Part shown: piece after piece, positions 37,737-46,410 of the stretch
Position numbering within the stretch: position 1 is the stretch's first letter
Layout: every line of letters begins with the position of its first letter
Assembly (NCBI GenBank): GCA_016716715.1
Contig: JADJVE010000012.1
Span: forward strand, 1 to 64,000
Direction of reading: 5' to 3'
DNA from: Acidobacteriota bacterium
Lineage (GTDB): Bacteria > Acidobacteriota > Thermoanaerobaculia > UBA5066
Length of the DNA: 64,000 nucleotides
Made by a program: the position numbers and the translations under genes
The notes under the pieces: generated by a model
Told to the model about the DNA's origin: nothing
Seen by the model: the letters and a program-made list of their open reading frames with translations, nothing else
Database searches by the model: none

Positions 37737-39284
37737 GTGAAGATGGCGTCCGGCAAGGTTCTCGCGGCGATCGACGTCGGGTCGAACTCGATCAAGCTTC
37801 TCGTCGCGCGGCGCGACCCGGAGGACCCGGGCCACGCCTTCGAGGTTTTGCGCGAAAAGGAGATGGTCCGGCTCGGACAGCAGACGCTCGCTGAGGGCGC
37901 GCTTTCCGAGGAGGCCATGGAGGACGGACTCGACTGCCTGGCGCGGTACGCGGCGCTCGCGCGCGCGGCGGGCGCCGAGTCGATCACGGCCGTGGCCACG
38001 TGCGCGGTCCGCGAGGCCGCGAACGGCGGCGAGTTCGTCCGGCGCGTGCGGCGCGAGACGGGCGTTCGCCTCGCCGTGATCTCCGGAGAGGAGGAAGCGC
38101 GGCTCATCACGCGCGCCGTGCGGGCGGACCTGCCGCCGTCCTGCGATCCGCTGCTCGTCCTCGACATCGGCGGCGGCTCGACGGAGGTGGTCGTCGCGAC
38201 GGGGGAGAAGGTCCTTCTCGCCGAAAGCCTCGACCTCGGCGCCGTGCGCCTGACGGACCTCCACGTCTCGTCGGACCCGCTCTCGCCGCGCGACGAGAAG
38301 GCGCTGCGCAAGACCGTCCGCTCCCGGCTGAAGCGGCTGGAGAAGCCGGTCGCGAAGGCGAAAATCAAGACGGCGGTCGGGACGTCCGGCACGATTCTCG
38401 CGGTGGCCGAGATCGCGGCCCGATTGAACGGCCGCGAGGGCGCGGGCGCCGGCCATATGTCGCTCTCGCGGCGCGACCTGAAGAAGGTCGTCGACCTCCT
38501 CGTCTCCTCGACGCTCAAGCAGAAGGCGCGCATCGCGGGGCTGGACGCGGACCGCGCCGACATCGTGACGGCGGGGGCGATCCTCCTCCAGGAGCTTTTT
38601 CGCTCGTTCGGGATCGAGACGCTCCTCGCGTCCGAGCGCTCGCTCCGCGACGCGCTCGTCCTCGAGTCGCCGCAGCCCGCCCGCCGGCGCCCGGGCGAGA
38701 GGAACGTCCGGAGGGAATCCGTCCGGCGCCTCGCGTCGCGCTCCGGTGCGCCGCCGCGCCACGCCGAGCGCGTGCGCGACCTCGCCCTCGCCCTCTTCGA
38801 CCAGACCCACGCGCTCCACCAGCTGACGGCCCTCGAGCGCGAATGGCTCGAGCACGCGGCTCTCCTGCACGACCTCGGGCTCTCGGTCGCCTACGCGCGT
38901 CACCACCACCACTCGCACTACCTCATCCGCCACGGCGACCTCAAGGGCTTCACGCAGGACGAGGTCGAGGTGATCGCCCTCGTCGCCCGCTACCACCGCA
39001 AGGCGCCGCCGGACCCGTCGCACGAGGCGTTCCGGTCGCTCGACCCGTGGAAGAAGCCCGTCGTCGAGAAGCTCTCCGCGCTGCTCCGGGTCGCCGACGC
39101 GCTCGACCGCACGCACCGCGGCCTCGTGACGCGCGCCCGCGTCGTGCTGCGCGGCAAGAAGGCCCACCTCACGCTCGGAGCGCGTTCCGCGTGCGACCTC
39201 GAGCTGTGGGCGCTCAAGAAGAAGGGCAAGCTCTTCGAGAGGGTTTTCGGGACGAAGCTCGCCGCGCGGGTGGTTGTCGGATAA
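37737..39284 (+). CDS. ppx: Ppx/GppA exopolyphosphatase with HD domain
   Basis: A 515-residue protein. The actin-like ATPase fold is seen in AAIDVGSNSIKLLVARR and VLDIGGGSTEVVVATGEK; a C-terminal HD-type domain (LEHAALLHDLGLSVAYARHH, then HHSHYLI) follows. Enzymes with this layout degrade polyphosphate or pppGpp. GTG 37737 and ATG 37743 are both possible starts, with AAGG just upstream. Polyphosphate turnover would fit with the pst/pho genes 10 kb away, though they are not in one operon. Confidence 0.92.
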   Translation: MKMASGKVLAAIDVGSNSIKLLVARRDPEDPGHAFEVLREKEMVRLGQQTLAEGALSEEAMEDGLDCLARYAALARAAGAESITAVATCAVREAANGGEFVRRVRRETGVRLAVISGEEEARLITRAVRADLPPSCDPLLVLDIGGGSTEVVVATGEKVLLAESLDLGAVRLTDLHVSSDPLSPRDEKALRKTVRSRLKRLEKPVAKAKIKTAVGTSGTILAVAEIAARLNGREGAGAGHMSLSRRDLKKVVDLLVSSTLKQKARIAGLDADRADIVTAGAILLQELFRSFGIETLLASERSLRDALVLESPQPARRRPGERNVRRESVRRLASRSGAPPRHAERVRDLALALFDQTHALHQLTALEREWLEHAALLHDLGLSVAYARHHHHSHYLIRHGDLKGFTQDEVEVIALVARYHRKAPPDPSHEAFRSLDPWKKPVVEKLSALLRVADALDRTHRGLVTRARVVLRGKKAHLTLGARSACDLELWALKKKGKLFERVFGTKLAARVVVG

Positions 39285-39292
39285 TCGGCGGG

Positions 39293-39823
39293 ATGTTCCT
39301 GCCCCAGGCCACGGTGCTCCTCTTCGCGGCCGCCGCGGCGGTGACGGTTACGCCGACACCCACGCCGACGGAGACGCCGAAGCCGCGCTCGCTCGCGGAC
39401 GTCGCGCGCGAGCGCAAGCTCGTGCCGCCCAAGGGAGCGGGGGAGGCCCCCGCGTCCGTGGCGCAGGGTCCGCTGCGCGTCGAGGAGATGCAGGACAACG
39501 GAGCCGTCGCGGACGGGTTCCTCTCGGTCTATGGCCGGGTGCGCAACACCGGCCGCACGCCCGCGTGCCGCGTGCGCCTGTTCCTCCGCATGTTCGACGA
39601 GAAGGGGCTGCTTCTCTCGAAGGGCGAGACGACGACGGACCTCAAGGTCGTCCCCGTCGGCGACGCCGTGCCGTTCGGGGCGCGCCTGAAGGTGCCCCCG
39701 GGCGTGCGCGGCTCGCAGGAGCGGGCTCCCGACGTCCTCGCCGAGGGCCCCGCCCGGACGAACTCGCAGCGCGTCGCGCGCGTCGAGGGAGAAGTGCTGG
39801 ATTTCTCGGAGGAATGCCGGTGA
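39293..39823 (+). CDS. Secreted protein with Thr-Pro linker, DVARERKL motif and FxLYD-like domain
   Basis: A 176-residue protein with a short hydrophobic N-terminus and a Thr-Pro linker (VTPTPTPTETPKP), followed by SLADVARERKLVPPKG. The C-terminal domain (LSVYGRVRNTGRTPACRVRL, then DEKGLLLSKGETTTDLKVVP) resembles FxLYD-type beta-sandwiches. It is a tandem paralogue of the next gene, sharing both the motif and the domain. It starts 8 bases after ppx and is probably cotranscribed with it. Function unknown. Confidence 0.75.
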   Translation: MFLPQATVLLFAAAAAVTVTPTPTPTETPKPRSLADVARERKLVPPKGAGEAPASVAQGPLRVEEMQDNGAVADGFLSVYGRVRNTGRTPACRVRLFLRMFDEKGLLLSKGETTTDLKVVPVGDAVPFGARLKVPPGVRGSQERAPDVLAEGPARTNSQRVARVEGEVLDFSEECR

Positions 39824-40464
39824 GCGTTCTCGCGCTCGGACTCGTCCTCCTGCAGGCCGCGGCGGCGACTCCGTCCCCCGCGCCCACGCCCACGCCCTCG
39901 CCGCGCCCGTCGGTCGCGGGACCGCGCACGCTCCAGGACGTCGCGCGCGAGCGAAAGCTCGCGGGTGCGCAGAAGGGCAAGGGCTCGCTCGTGACGATCA
40001 GCGGCGGTCCGTCCACGGAAACGCCCGCGCCCGCGGGCACTCCCGAAGCCGGGGCCGCGCCCTCCGCCACGCCCGAGGCCGAGGCGTCCACGGCGAGCGT
40101 GCGCGTCACGGAGGTCCGGAACGACGGCGTCGTCGACACGACGGGCGGCGTGCGCGTGAACGGGACAGTCCGGAACGGAGGGATCAAGGCGGCGTGCAAC
40201 GTCGTCATCACGGTCCGGATCATGGACAACAAGGGCATCTACCTCGCGAGCGGACAGGCCGGGCCGGATACGGCCGTGATCCCGCCGGGAGCGGTCGTCA
40301 GCTTTCACACGATCGTCCAGGCGCCGCCCGGGGTGCGCGGCGCGCGGGTGGACCCGGACCGCCGGGACGTCACGGACGGGTCGACCACGATGGCCGGGGA
40401 CTGGAAGCTTCTCGGCGGGACCGAGGCGACCGTGGCGAGCGCGTCCGAGGACTGCGGGCGCTGA
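39820..40464 (+). CDS. Paralogous secreted protein with DVARERKL motif and FxLYD-like domain
   Basis: GTG 39820 overlaps the previous stop as GTGA, with GGAGG seven bases upstream; ATG 39814 is the alternative start. The signal-like N-terminus is followed by TPSPAPTPTPSPRPS and TLQDVARERKLAGAQKG, an Ala/Pro/Thr-rich linker, then a domain with VRVNGTVRNGGIKAACNVVI and DNKGIYLASGQAGPDTAVIP. It aligns along its length with the upstream protein, including VPPG/PPGVRG near the end. The duplicated pair suggests two similar cell-envelope subunits; function unknown. Confidence 0.75.
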   Translation: MSVLALGLVLLQAAAATPSPAPTPTPSPRPSVAGPRTLQDVARERKLAGAQKGKGSLVTISGGPSTETPAPAGTPEAGAAPSATPEAEASTASVRVTEVRNDGVVDTTGGVRVNGTVRNGGIKAACNVVITVRIMDNKGIYLASGQAGPDTAVIPPGAVVSFHTIVQAPPGVRGARVDPDRRDVTDGSTTMAGDWKLLGGTEATVASASEDCGR

Positions 40465-40473
40465 TCGCGGGGT

Positions 40474-40935
40474 TCAGCGCGCCGGCGGCTTGCCCTTCGC
40501 GAGCGCCTTCTTCGCCTTGATGTAGCTGCTCGAGATCGTCAGCGTCGCGCCGCGCGTGTTCGGGTTGCGGCTGAAGAGGGCCTCGGTCGCTTCCGGGCCG
40601 ATCGCCTTGTTCTTCCAGAGGAAGTCCTCGATGAACTTGTTGGGCTGCTCGGGCCGGCCCCAGCCGTCGTTGAGGTCCTTGAGGATCCTGTCGGCGGACG
40701 CGGGCGAGATCTCGATGTGGACGTCGGAAAAACGGTTGTTCCAGAAGAGGTAGACGATCCGGTCGACGGGCGCGTCGCTCCACGTGAGGTTGTCGTGCTC
40801 GAGGCGGCAGAACTTCTGCTCCGCCTGCTCGTCGAGGACCTCCATCTCCTTGGGCGGCTGGTCGCCCCACTTCATGTCGCGGAAGCCCGGCTTCATCCCG
40901 CCGCTCGCGCCCGCGCCCTTGCCGAAGAGAGCCAT
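40474..40935 (-). CDS. Hypothetical 153-residue soluble protein
   Basis: ATG 40935 is chosen over an upstream start because AGGGG lies directly before it and the upstream residues read as intergenic. The protein begins MALFGKGAGASGG and contains FRDMKWGDQPPKEMEVLDEQ, FWNNRFSDVHIEIS and a Lys-rich end (KAKKALAKGKPP). There is no signal peptide or membrane segment. I do not recognise the family. It is convergent with the FxLYD-like pair. Confidence 0.7.
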   Translation of the reverse strand: MALFGKGAGASGGMKPGFRDMKWGDQPPKEMEVLDEQAEQKFCRLEHDNLTWSDAPVDRIVYLFWNNRFSDVHIEISPASADRILKDLNDGWGRPEQPNKFIEDFLWKNKAIGPEATEALFSRNPNTRGATLTISSSYIKAKKALAKGKPPAR

Positions 40936-41023
40936 CCCCTGTTCGCCTCCGGTGTGCAGAGGATAACTCCGGGAGGTGGAGGGGTGGCGGAACTCTTCGG
41001 CCACCCCCTTCCGGACCGCCTCG

Positions 41024-41836
41024 TCAGAACGGAGTCGCGAGCTGGTAGGTTCCGTCGTTCGACGTGTTGTCGACCTCGACGGCGTAGCAGACGGCGTTCT
41101 GGCCGGCCGTGACGTAGATCCCGCCGTTCGTCAGCGAGCCGGCGTACGAGTACTGACTCCAGCCGAAAGGCGCCAGGGTGAACGTGACCGGGTTGCCGAC
41201 CGCGAAGTTGCTGGCGTCGAAGGCCTGAAAAGAGATCGTCTGGGAATTTCCGGAGTTGCTCGCACAGCCCACGTTGGTGCGGCGGGACGAGTTCACCGAG
41301 ACGCCGACGACGTAGCCGGGACGGCTCGGCGTGATGGCCCCGAGATCGTCCGCGAACTGGACCGCCGTGGTGTAACGCCCGTTGACCGTGTCGACGTAGA
41401 CCTGGGAATTGACGACGAACCGGAGGCTCGTGTTGCCGCTGTCCAGGTCGATCGCCCCGCCTCCGGTGTACCCGAACACGTCGGCCAGGAAGTTGCCGGA
41501 CGTGACCGTCTCGCCGGGGTGGACCGTGATGAACGCGTGGGCGATCTCACCCGTGGTGTCGCTCAGCCCCGCGCGGATCTGGTAGGTCGCGTTCACGGCG
41601 TTGAAAATACTGACCTTCGTTTTGTAATAGGCGCCGAACTGTCCGTTCACGTTCGCCGACGTCGGCAGGAGAAGATGAGACACGGCTCCCACGGCGTTCG
41701 GGCGCGGCGCCGCCTCGGCGACACGCGCGGCCGGGCGATCGTCGACGCCGAGCGGCCGCCGGGGCCAGTCCGCCGGCTGGTCACAGAGTGCCGCCAGTGC
41801 CATGAACGCGGGCGCCAGAAAAACGAGTTTTCGCAT
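41024..41836 (-). CDS. Secreted beta-rich protein of unknown function
   Basis: A 270-residue protein with a signal peptide (MRKLVFLAPAFMALAALCDQ; a lipoprotein Cys is possible at AALC). The rest is rich in Gly, Thr, Ser and Asn with beta-type patterns (GYTGGGAIDLDSGNTSLRFV, NVGCASNSGNSQTISFQAFD). AAGGAG lies upstream. It resembles extracellular adhesin or pilus-like beta-sandwich proteins only in composition. A TGCATCAGG motif lies 57 bases upstream of the start. Confidence 0.7.
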   Translation of the reverse strand: MRKLVFLAPAFMALAALCDQPADWPRRPLGVDDRPAARVAEAAPRPNAVGAVSHLLLPTSANVNGQFGAYYKTKVSIFNAVNATYQIRAGLSDTTGEIAHAFITVHPGETVTSGNFLADVFGYTGGGAIDLDSGNTSLRFVVNSQVYVDTVNGRYTTAVQFADDLGAITPSRPGYVVGVSVNSSRRTNVGCASNSGNSQTISFQAFDASNFAVGNPVTFTLAPFGWSQYSYAGSLTNGGIYVTAGQNAVCYAVEVDNTSNDGTYQLATPF

Positions 41837-41863
41837 GAAGGCTCCTTCGTTGTAACGAACGTG

Positions 41864-41883
41864 AAGGGGCCTTGAGGCCCCTT
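41864..41883. terminator. Perfect 8-bp hairpin between the M3 peptidase gene and the secreted protein gene
   Basis: AAGGGGCC at 41864-41871 pairs with GGCCCCTT at 41876-41883 around a TTGA loop. On the minus strand it lies behind the M3 peptidase stop, but no T-run follows. It also sits between the TGCATCAGG motif and the next ATG, so it may instead be a leader element. Confidence 0.5.
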
Positions 41884-41892
41884 GTCGAGGGG

Positions 41893-41901
41893 CCTGATGC
41901 A
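41893..41901 (-). promoter_or_regulatory. TGCATCAGG motif upstream of the 41.0 kb gene
   Basis: The 9-base motif lies 57 bases before ATG 41836 on the minus strand. Identical motifs precede the starts of the next three minus-strand units. Confidence 0.4.
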
Positions 41902-41926
41902 AGATCGCGTCCAGAGAAGAAAGTGG

Positions 41927-44053
41927 TTACGGCTTCGGCTCCGCAAGCCCCCGCTTGACGAGGAGCGGCTCGACGGCCGGCTCCCGCCCGCGGAAGCGCT
42001 TGTAGAGGGTCATCGCGTCCTCGGTCCCTCCCTTTTCGAGGATGTTCTTCCGGAACGACGTCGCCGTCGCCTTGTCGAAGATCCCCTTCTCGCGGAACAG
42101 CTCGTAGGCGTCGGCAACCAGGACGTCGCTCCAGATGTAGCTGTAGTAGCCGGCCGAGTACCCGCCGCCGGGACCGAAGATGTGCTGGAAGTAAGGGCTC
42201 CGATACCGAACGACGATCTCGGGGATCAGGCCGATCTTGCCGAGAGAGGCCTTTTCGAACGCGGCCGCGTCCATCTCCTTCGGCTCGGGCAGGGTGTGCC
42301 AGTCCATGTCCAGATAGGACGCCGAGAGGTATTCCGTCGTCCGGAACCCTTCGCCGTACGTCCCGGCTTTCTCGATCTTCTGGACGAGCGCGAGCGGGAT
42401 CGTCTCGCCGGTCTTCCAGTGCTTCGCGTAGACCTTCAGGACCTCGGGCTCGAGCGCCCAGCTCTCCATGATCTGCGACGGCAGCTCGACGAAGTCGCGC
42501 GAGGTGCGGCCCATGGACCGGTAGGTGACGCGCGACACGAAGCCGTTCACCGCGTGGCCGAACTCGTGGAAGAGCGTCCGGACCTCCTCGAGGGAGAGGA
42601 GGGCGGGGGCGTCGCCCGCGGGGCGTGTGAAGTTCGTGACGTTCGTGACGATCGGGCGGACGTCCTTCCCGTTCTTGACCCACGTCGAGCGGATCCGGCC
42701 GCACCAGGCGCCGCTCCGCTTGCCGGGACGCGGGTAGTAGTCGACCGTGTAGAGGGCGAGGAACGAGCCGTCGGCGTCCTTGACCTCGAAGACGCGGACG
42801 TCGGGGTGGTACTTCGGCACGTCGGTCCGTTCCGTGAAGGTGAGGCCGTAGAGCCGGTTCGCCGCGTAGAAGACGCCATCGCGCACGCGGTCAATGGGGA
42901 AGTAGGGGCGGAGCGCCTGGTCGTCGAGGTCGAAGCGCGCCTTCCGGACCTTTTCCGAGTAGTAGCGCCAGTCCCACGCTTCGAGCGCGAAGTCCTTTCC
43001 GTCGGCCTTGATCGCGGCCTGGAGATCGGCCCGCTCGCGCTTTGCCATCGCGAGGGAGGGCGTCCAGACCCGGTCGAGGAGTCCGTACACCCCGGCCGGC
43101 GTCTTCGCCATGTTCTCCTCAAGGACGAAGTCGGCGTGCGTCTTGAAGCCGAGGAGGCGGGCGCGCTCGGAGCGGAGGGCGGCGATCCGGGAGAGGGTGG
43201 CCTTGTTGTCGAGGACGTCGCCGTGGTCGCCGCGCGAGGTGTAGCCGTCGAGGATCTTCTTCCGGAGGTCCCGGTTCTCGGCGAACGTCAGGAAGGGGAG
43301 GATCGAGGGGGCCTGCGGCGTGAACGCCCACTTGCCCTCGAGCTTCGCGGCTTTCGCGGCGTCGGCCGCCGCCGAGACGAGGGCCGGGGGCAGGCCGGCG
43401 AGGTCCTCCTTCCGGTCGATCACGAGCTTGAAGCCGTTCGTCTCCTTTAGAAGGTTGTCGGCGAACTTCAGGCCCAGGACCGACAGCTCCTGGTTGATCT
43501 CGCGGAAGCGCTTCTTCTGCCCGGGCGCGAGGTTCGCGCCGCCGCGGACGAAGTCCTTGTAGTGGTCGTCGAGGAGCTTCTTCTGCTCGACGGTGAGCGT
43601 CAGCTTCTCGCGCGCCTCCCAGACCGCCTTGACGCGCGCGAAGAGCTTCTCGTTCAGGAGCACGTCGTCGCGGAGGGCGGAGAGCTTCGGCGAGATCTCC
43701 TTGTTGATCGCCTGGAGCGCGTCGTTCGTCTCGGCGCCCGTCAGCGTGAAGAAGACGTCGTTCACCTTCGCAAGGGCGAGCCCGCCGTTCTCCAGCGCCT
43801 CCAGCGTATTTGCGAACGTGGGCGCCGCGGGGTTCGAGGCGATGGCCTCGACCTCTTTCTTCCGCTCGGCGATCCCGGCCTCGAAGGCCGGCTTGTAGTG
43901 CTCGGCCTTGATCCGCTCGAACGGCGGCATCCCGAAGGGCGTCGTCCACTCCTCGAAGAACGGGTTCGAGACGGGCGGGGCCTGCGCGGCGGCGGGGACG
44001 GCAACGAGCAGAACGATCAGGGCGACGGCGAGGCGGGAAATTGCGAGCGGCAT
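41927..44053 (-). CDS. dcp: M3-family oligopeptidase (peptidyl-dipeptidase Dcp-like), exported
   Basis: A 708-residue zinc peptidase with a signal peptide (ALIVLLVAVPAAAQ). The active site is TLFHEFGHAVNGF near residue 495, followed by the downstream Glu in SQIMESWALEPEVL. GGGYSAGYYSYIWSDVLVAD is the typical C-terminal M3 segment that shapes the substrate tunnel. E. coli Dcp is of similar length but cytoplasmic; the signal peptide points to the periplasm here. GGAGGG precedes the ATG. A TGCATCAGG motif lies 64 bases upstream. Confidence 0.92.
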   Translation of the reverse strand: MPLAISRLAVALIVLLVAVPAAAQAPPVSNPFFEEWTTPFGMPPFERIKAEHYKPAFEAGIAERKKEVEAIASNPAAPTFANTLEALENGGLALAKVNDVFFTLTGAETNDALQAINKEISPKLSALRDDVLLNEKLFARVKAVWEAREKLTLTVEQKKLLDDHYKDFVRGGANLAPGQKKRFREINQELSVLGLKFADNLLKETNGFKLVIDRKEDLAGLPPALVSAAADAAKAAKLEGKWAFTPQAPSILPFLTFAENRDLRKKILDGYTSRGDHGDVLDNKATLSRIAALRSERARLLGFKTHADFVLEENMAKTPAGVYGLLDRVWTPSLAMAKRERADLQAAIKADGKDFALEAWDWRYYSEKVRKARFDLDDQALRPYFPIDRVRDGVFYAANRLYGLTFTERTDVPKYHPDVRVFEVKDADGSFLALYTVDYYPRPGKRSGAWCGRIRSTWVKNGKDVRPIVTNVTNFTRPAGDAPALLSLEEVRTLFHEFGHAVNGFVSRVTYRSMGRTSRDFVELPSQIMESWALEPEVLKVYAKHWKTGETIPLALVQKIEKAGTYGEGFRTTEYLSASYLDMDWHTLPEPKEMDAAAFEKASLGKIGLIPEIVVRYRSPYFQHIFGPGGGYSAGYYSYIWSDVLVADAYELFREKGIFDKATATSFRKNILEKGGTEDAMTLYKRFRGREPAVEPLLVKRGLAEPKP

Positions 44054-44116
44054 GGGCGCCAGCCCTCCTTCATTCGGACAATCGACCTACGTTAGCGCCT
44101 TCGCGCCGCTCGCGCG

Positions 44117-44125
44117 CCTGATGCA
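44117..44125 (-). promoter_or_regulatory. TGCATCAGG motif upstream of the M3 peptidase gene
   Basis: Read on the minus strand, 64 bases before ATG 44053. It lies between divergent starts (the thioredoxin-like gene starts at 44172 on the plus strand). Confidence 0.4.
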
Positions 44126-44171
44126 GATGAAGGGGGAGGGACGAATCGGCCTCTTGTAGGCTCGGAGGTAC

Positions 44172-44645
44172 ATGTTCCGTGGACGGACGGTCGCCGCGGC
44201 CCTTCTCGTAATTGCGGCGACGGGTGCCGCCTCGGGCCCGCCGGGCGTCCGGTTCCGGACGCTCGCGGAAGGCACAGACGAGGCGCGAAAAACTGGGAAG
44301 CCGGCCCTCTACTTCTTCACGGCCGAGTGGTGCGGGCCCTGCCACGACCTGAAGAAGAACGTGTTCGACGTCGGGACGTTCGCCCGGCTCATCGAGGAAA
44401 AATACGTCCCGATCGAGGTCGTGGACCGCAGGCGCGAGGACGGCGCGAACGCCCCCGACGTGGAGGCGCTCCGCGTCCGGATGGGCGTGACGGGCTTCCC
44501 GACGCTGGCGATCCAGCGGGTCGACGGCAACGCGGCGGTACGACTCGTCGGCTTTGCTTCCCGCGAGTCGTCGCTCAACTTCCTCCGCGACGGGGACCGC
44601 CGGCTCCGGGAGGCCGAGGATAGGGAGCGGCGGGCTAAGAAGTAG
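44172..44645 (+). CDS. Exported thioredoxin-like protein
   Basis: A 157-residue protein with a short signal peptide (GRTVAAALLVIAATGAASG). The redox motif is AEWCGPCHDLKKNVF, with the cis-Pro in VTGFPTLAIQR. The fold resembles the DUF255/DsbD-gamma-type thioredoxins. The C-terminal 25 residues are charged. GGAGG lies four bases before the ATG. Being divergent from an exported peptidase, it may serve disulphide handling in the periplasm. Confidence 0.88.
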   Translation: MFRGRTVAAALLVIAATGAASGPPGVRFRTLAEGTDEARKTGKPALYFFTAEWCGPCHDLKKNVFDVGTFARLIEEKYVPIEVVDRRREDGANAPDVEALRVRMGVTGFPTLAIQRVDGNAAVRLVGFASRESSLNFLRDGDRRLREAEDRERRAKK

Positions 44646-44709
44646 CGCCGCCGGGGAGAAGGAGACAGGTGGGGCCCCCCAGAAGCGGTGGCGCGCCGCT
44701 TGCGCGGTC

Positions 44710-44913
44710 CTAGTCCTTCAGCACGAACGTCACGCGCATCGTGACCCGATATTCAGTGATCTTTCCCTTCTCTACTTTGACCTTCTGCTCGGCAATCCAG
44801 GCGCCGCGGACGTTATTGAGCGTCTTGTGGGCGCGCTTGATGCCGGTGGCGATGGCGTCCTCGAAGCTCTTGGGCGAAGAGGCGACGATCTCGGTCACTT
44901 TCGCGACGGACAT
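44710..44913 (-). CDS. Dodecin (flavin-binding)
   Basis: A 67-residue protein, the usual dodecin length. SVAKVTEIVASSPKSFEDAI, NNVRGAWIAEQKVKVEKGKI and TEYRVTMRVTFVLKD follow the family closely, and the Trp in RGAW is the residue that stacks on the flavin. Dodecins form hollow 12-mers that store FMN or riboflavin. AAAGGAGG precedes ATG 44913. Upstream lies one copy of the 78-bp repeat. Confidence 0.93.
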   Translation of the reverse strand: MSVAKVTEIVASSPKSFEDAIATGIKRAHKTLNNVRGAWIAEQKVKVEKGKITEYRVTMRVTFVLKD

Positions 44914-44947
44914 AGCGGACCTCCTTTGGAGCGCGGAGAGATTTGTT

Positions 44948-45025
44948 GCGACCATGCGAAGGCAGAGTCGTGTCCGAACCTTATGCCGCCCCGCGCCGGA
45001 GCACCTGATGCAGTTGCATCCGGCG
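44948..45025 (-). repeat. 78-bp upstream repeat, copy 1 (before dodecin)
   Basis: Aligned without gaps to 46411-46488, 64 of 78 positions agree. The conserved blocks include TGCATCAGGTGC, CGGCATAAGGTT and CACGACTCT (minus strand) and a near-perfect palindrome ATGCAGTTGCAT at 45008-45019. Its gene-proximal end is 35 bases from the dodecin ATG. Confidence 0.8.
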
Positions 45026-45051
45026 CCGGACCCGAGGCCGCGAAGATCCAC

Positions 45052-46389
45052 CTACTTGAAGTACCCGTTCACGTCGAGGACGACGTCGACCGTCCCGGTG
45101 CTGTCGTTCTGAATCGTGACCGATTGAGAGCCATCCAGCGACAGGGCCACCAAGAGGTTGTTGGCCCGCGTCCTTCCCGCGTAGAAGTTGAGGACGCTCG
45201 TCGGCGGCACCGGCTGGTCGGACGCCCAAGCACGAAGGTCCCCCGGTGCTGAAGGCGAAACGACCGTGATGTTCCCCGAGATGACGAGGGCGTCGGACGG
45301 GATGCCGCAGACGCCGGCGAGCGGGAAGTCGCGTGCCGTGATCGGATCGAGTGTGGGTCCCCCAAGAGGGCCGGCCGCAAGGCGCGTGTCAAGAGCGCGG
45401 CAGGGAGGCAGGGTGTAAGAAAGCCCCAGAGAGATCCGTCCGATCTTGTCGCCGAGTAACTCCGCGAACCACAGTTCGCCGTCGGGTCCGATGCAGATGC
45501 CCTCGGGGACGCTGTTGTCGGTCGGAAGAGGGAACTCGGTGATGACGCCCGAGGTCGTGATGCGCCCGACCTTCGAGGGGCTGGCGTTTATTGTGAACCA
45601 GAGGGCGCCGTCGGGACCGAGGCAGATGCCGAAGGGGCTGCCGCCGGCCGGAAGCGGGTACTCCGTGATGTCGCCGGCAGGCGTGATGCGCCCGATCTTG
45701 CCCCTTGAGTTTTCCGTAAACCACAGGGCGCCGTCGGGACCGGCGGCAATGCAGAAAGCCCTCCGGCCGATCGGGAACTCCGTGACGACCCCGTCCGTTG
45801 TAATCCGTCCGATCTTGTCGCCGAACATCTCCGTGAACCAGAGGTTGCCGTCGGGGCCGGAGGCGATCATCCAAGCCCAGCTGCCGGTCGGCAGCGTGAA
45901 CTCCGTGATGGTACCGGCAGGCGTTATGCGGCCGATCTTGTCCGCCTGCCTCTCTGTGAACCAGAGCGCACTGTCGGGACCGAGGCAGATGCCGAGGGGG
46001 ACGCTGCTGGCCGTCGGGAGCGGAAATTCCGTGATTTCGCCGGCAGGAGTTATGCGGCCGATCTTGTTGGCGGCGGATTCGGTGAACCAGAGGTTGCCGT
46101 CGGGACCGGCGGCGATTCCGAAAGGGTAGCTGTCGGGCGTCGGAATCGGGAACTCCGTGGCCACGCCATCCCTTGTGATCCGTCCGATGTTGTTGAGGCC
46201 GACTTCGTTGAAATAGGCGTTCTCGGTGAACCAGAAATTGCCGTCGGCGCCGGCGGCGATCGAAAAGGGCCGGCTGCGCGCCAGCAGAGGGAACTCGGTG
46301 ATCGTGACGGCGGCCGCGGCCCGAGGAACGAGGAGCGCCGTCGCCAGCGTGGCTGCCGCCAGAGAGAATGACCGCCCGACCCAGCTCAT
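45052..46389 (-). CDS. Secreted streptogramin-lyase-like beta-propeller with DTR-type C-terminal domain
   Basis: A 445-residue protein with a signal peptide (SLAAATLATALLVPRAAAAV). About seven propeller repeats of the form GPDGNLWFTE-KIGRITPAGEITEFPLP fill residues 30-315. They resemble virginiamycin B lyase (Vgb), but the His residues expected at PHGI-type positions are replaced (PFGIA, PLGIC, PEGIC), so lyase activity is doubtful. The C-terminal domain begins PPCRALDTRLAAGPLGGPTL and ends DVNGYFK, matching the end of the metalloprotease at 9609-11789. ATG 46389 opens the signal peptide; an upstream ATG is less likely. Confidence 0.85.
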   Translation of the reverse strand: MSWVGRSFSLAAATLATALLVPRAAAAVTITEFPLLARSRPFSIAAGADGNFWFTENAYFNEVGLNNIGRITRDGVATEFPIPTPDSYPFGIAAGPDGNLWFTESAANKIGRITPAGEITEFPLPTASSVPLGICLGPDSALWFTERQADKIGRITPAGTITEFTLPTGSWAWMIASGPDGNLWFTEMFGDKIGRITTDGVVTEFPIGRRAFCIAAGPDGALWFTENSRGKIGRITPAGDITEYPLPAGGSPFGICLGPDGALWFTINASPSKVGRITTSGVITEFPLPTDNSVPEGICIGPDGELWFAELLGDKIGRISLGLSYTLPPCRALDTRLAAGPLGGPTLDPITARDFPLAGVCGIPSDALVISGNITVVSPSAPGDLRAWASDQPVPPTSVLNFYAGRTRANNLLVALSLDGSQSVTIQNDSTGTVDVVLDVNGYFK

Positions 46390-46410
46390 GAGGCCCCCGC
46401 GTTCTGCTCC

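Noticed and set aside
34559..37894. 1,111-codon plus-strand open frame
   Set aside because: It runs antisense to the GT21, PHP and GH1 genes, all with complete catalytic motifs, and is rich in Arg and Glu as GC-rich shadows are.
45052..46389. Streptogramin resistance gene (vgb)
   Set aside because: The catalytic histidine positions are not conserved, and a signal peptide plus an extra C-terminal domain are present.
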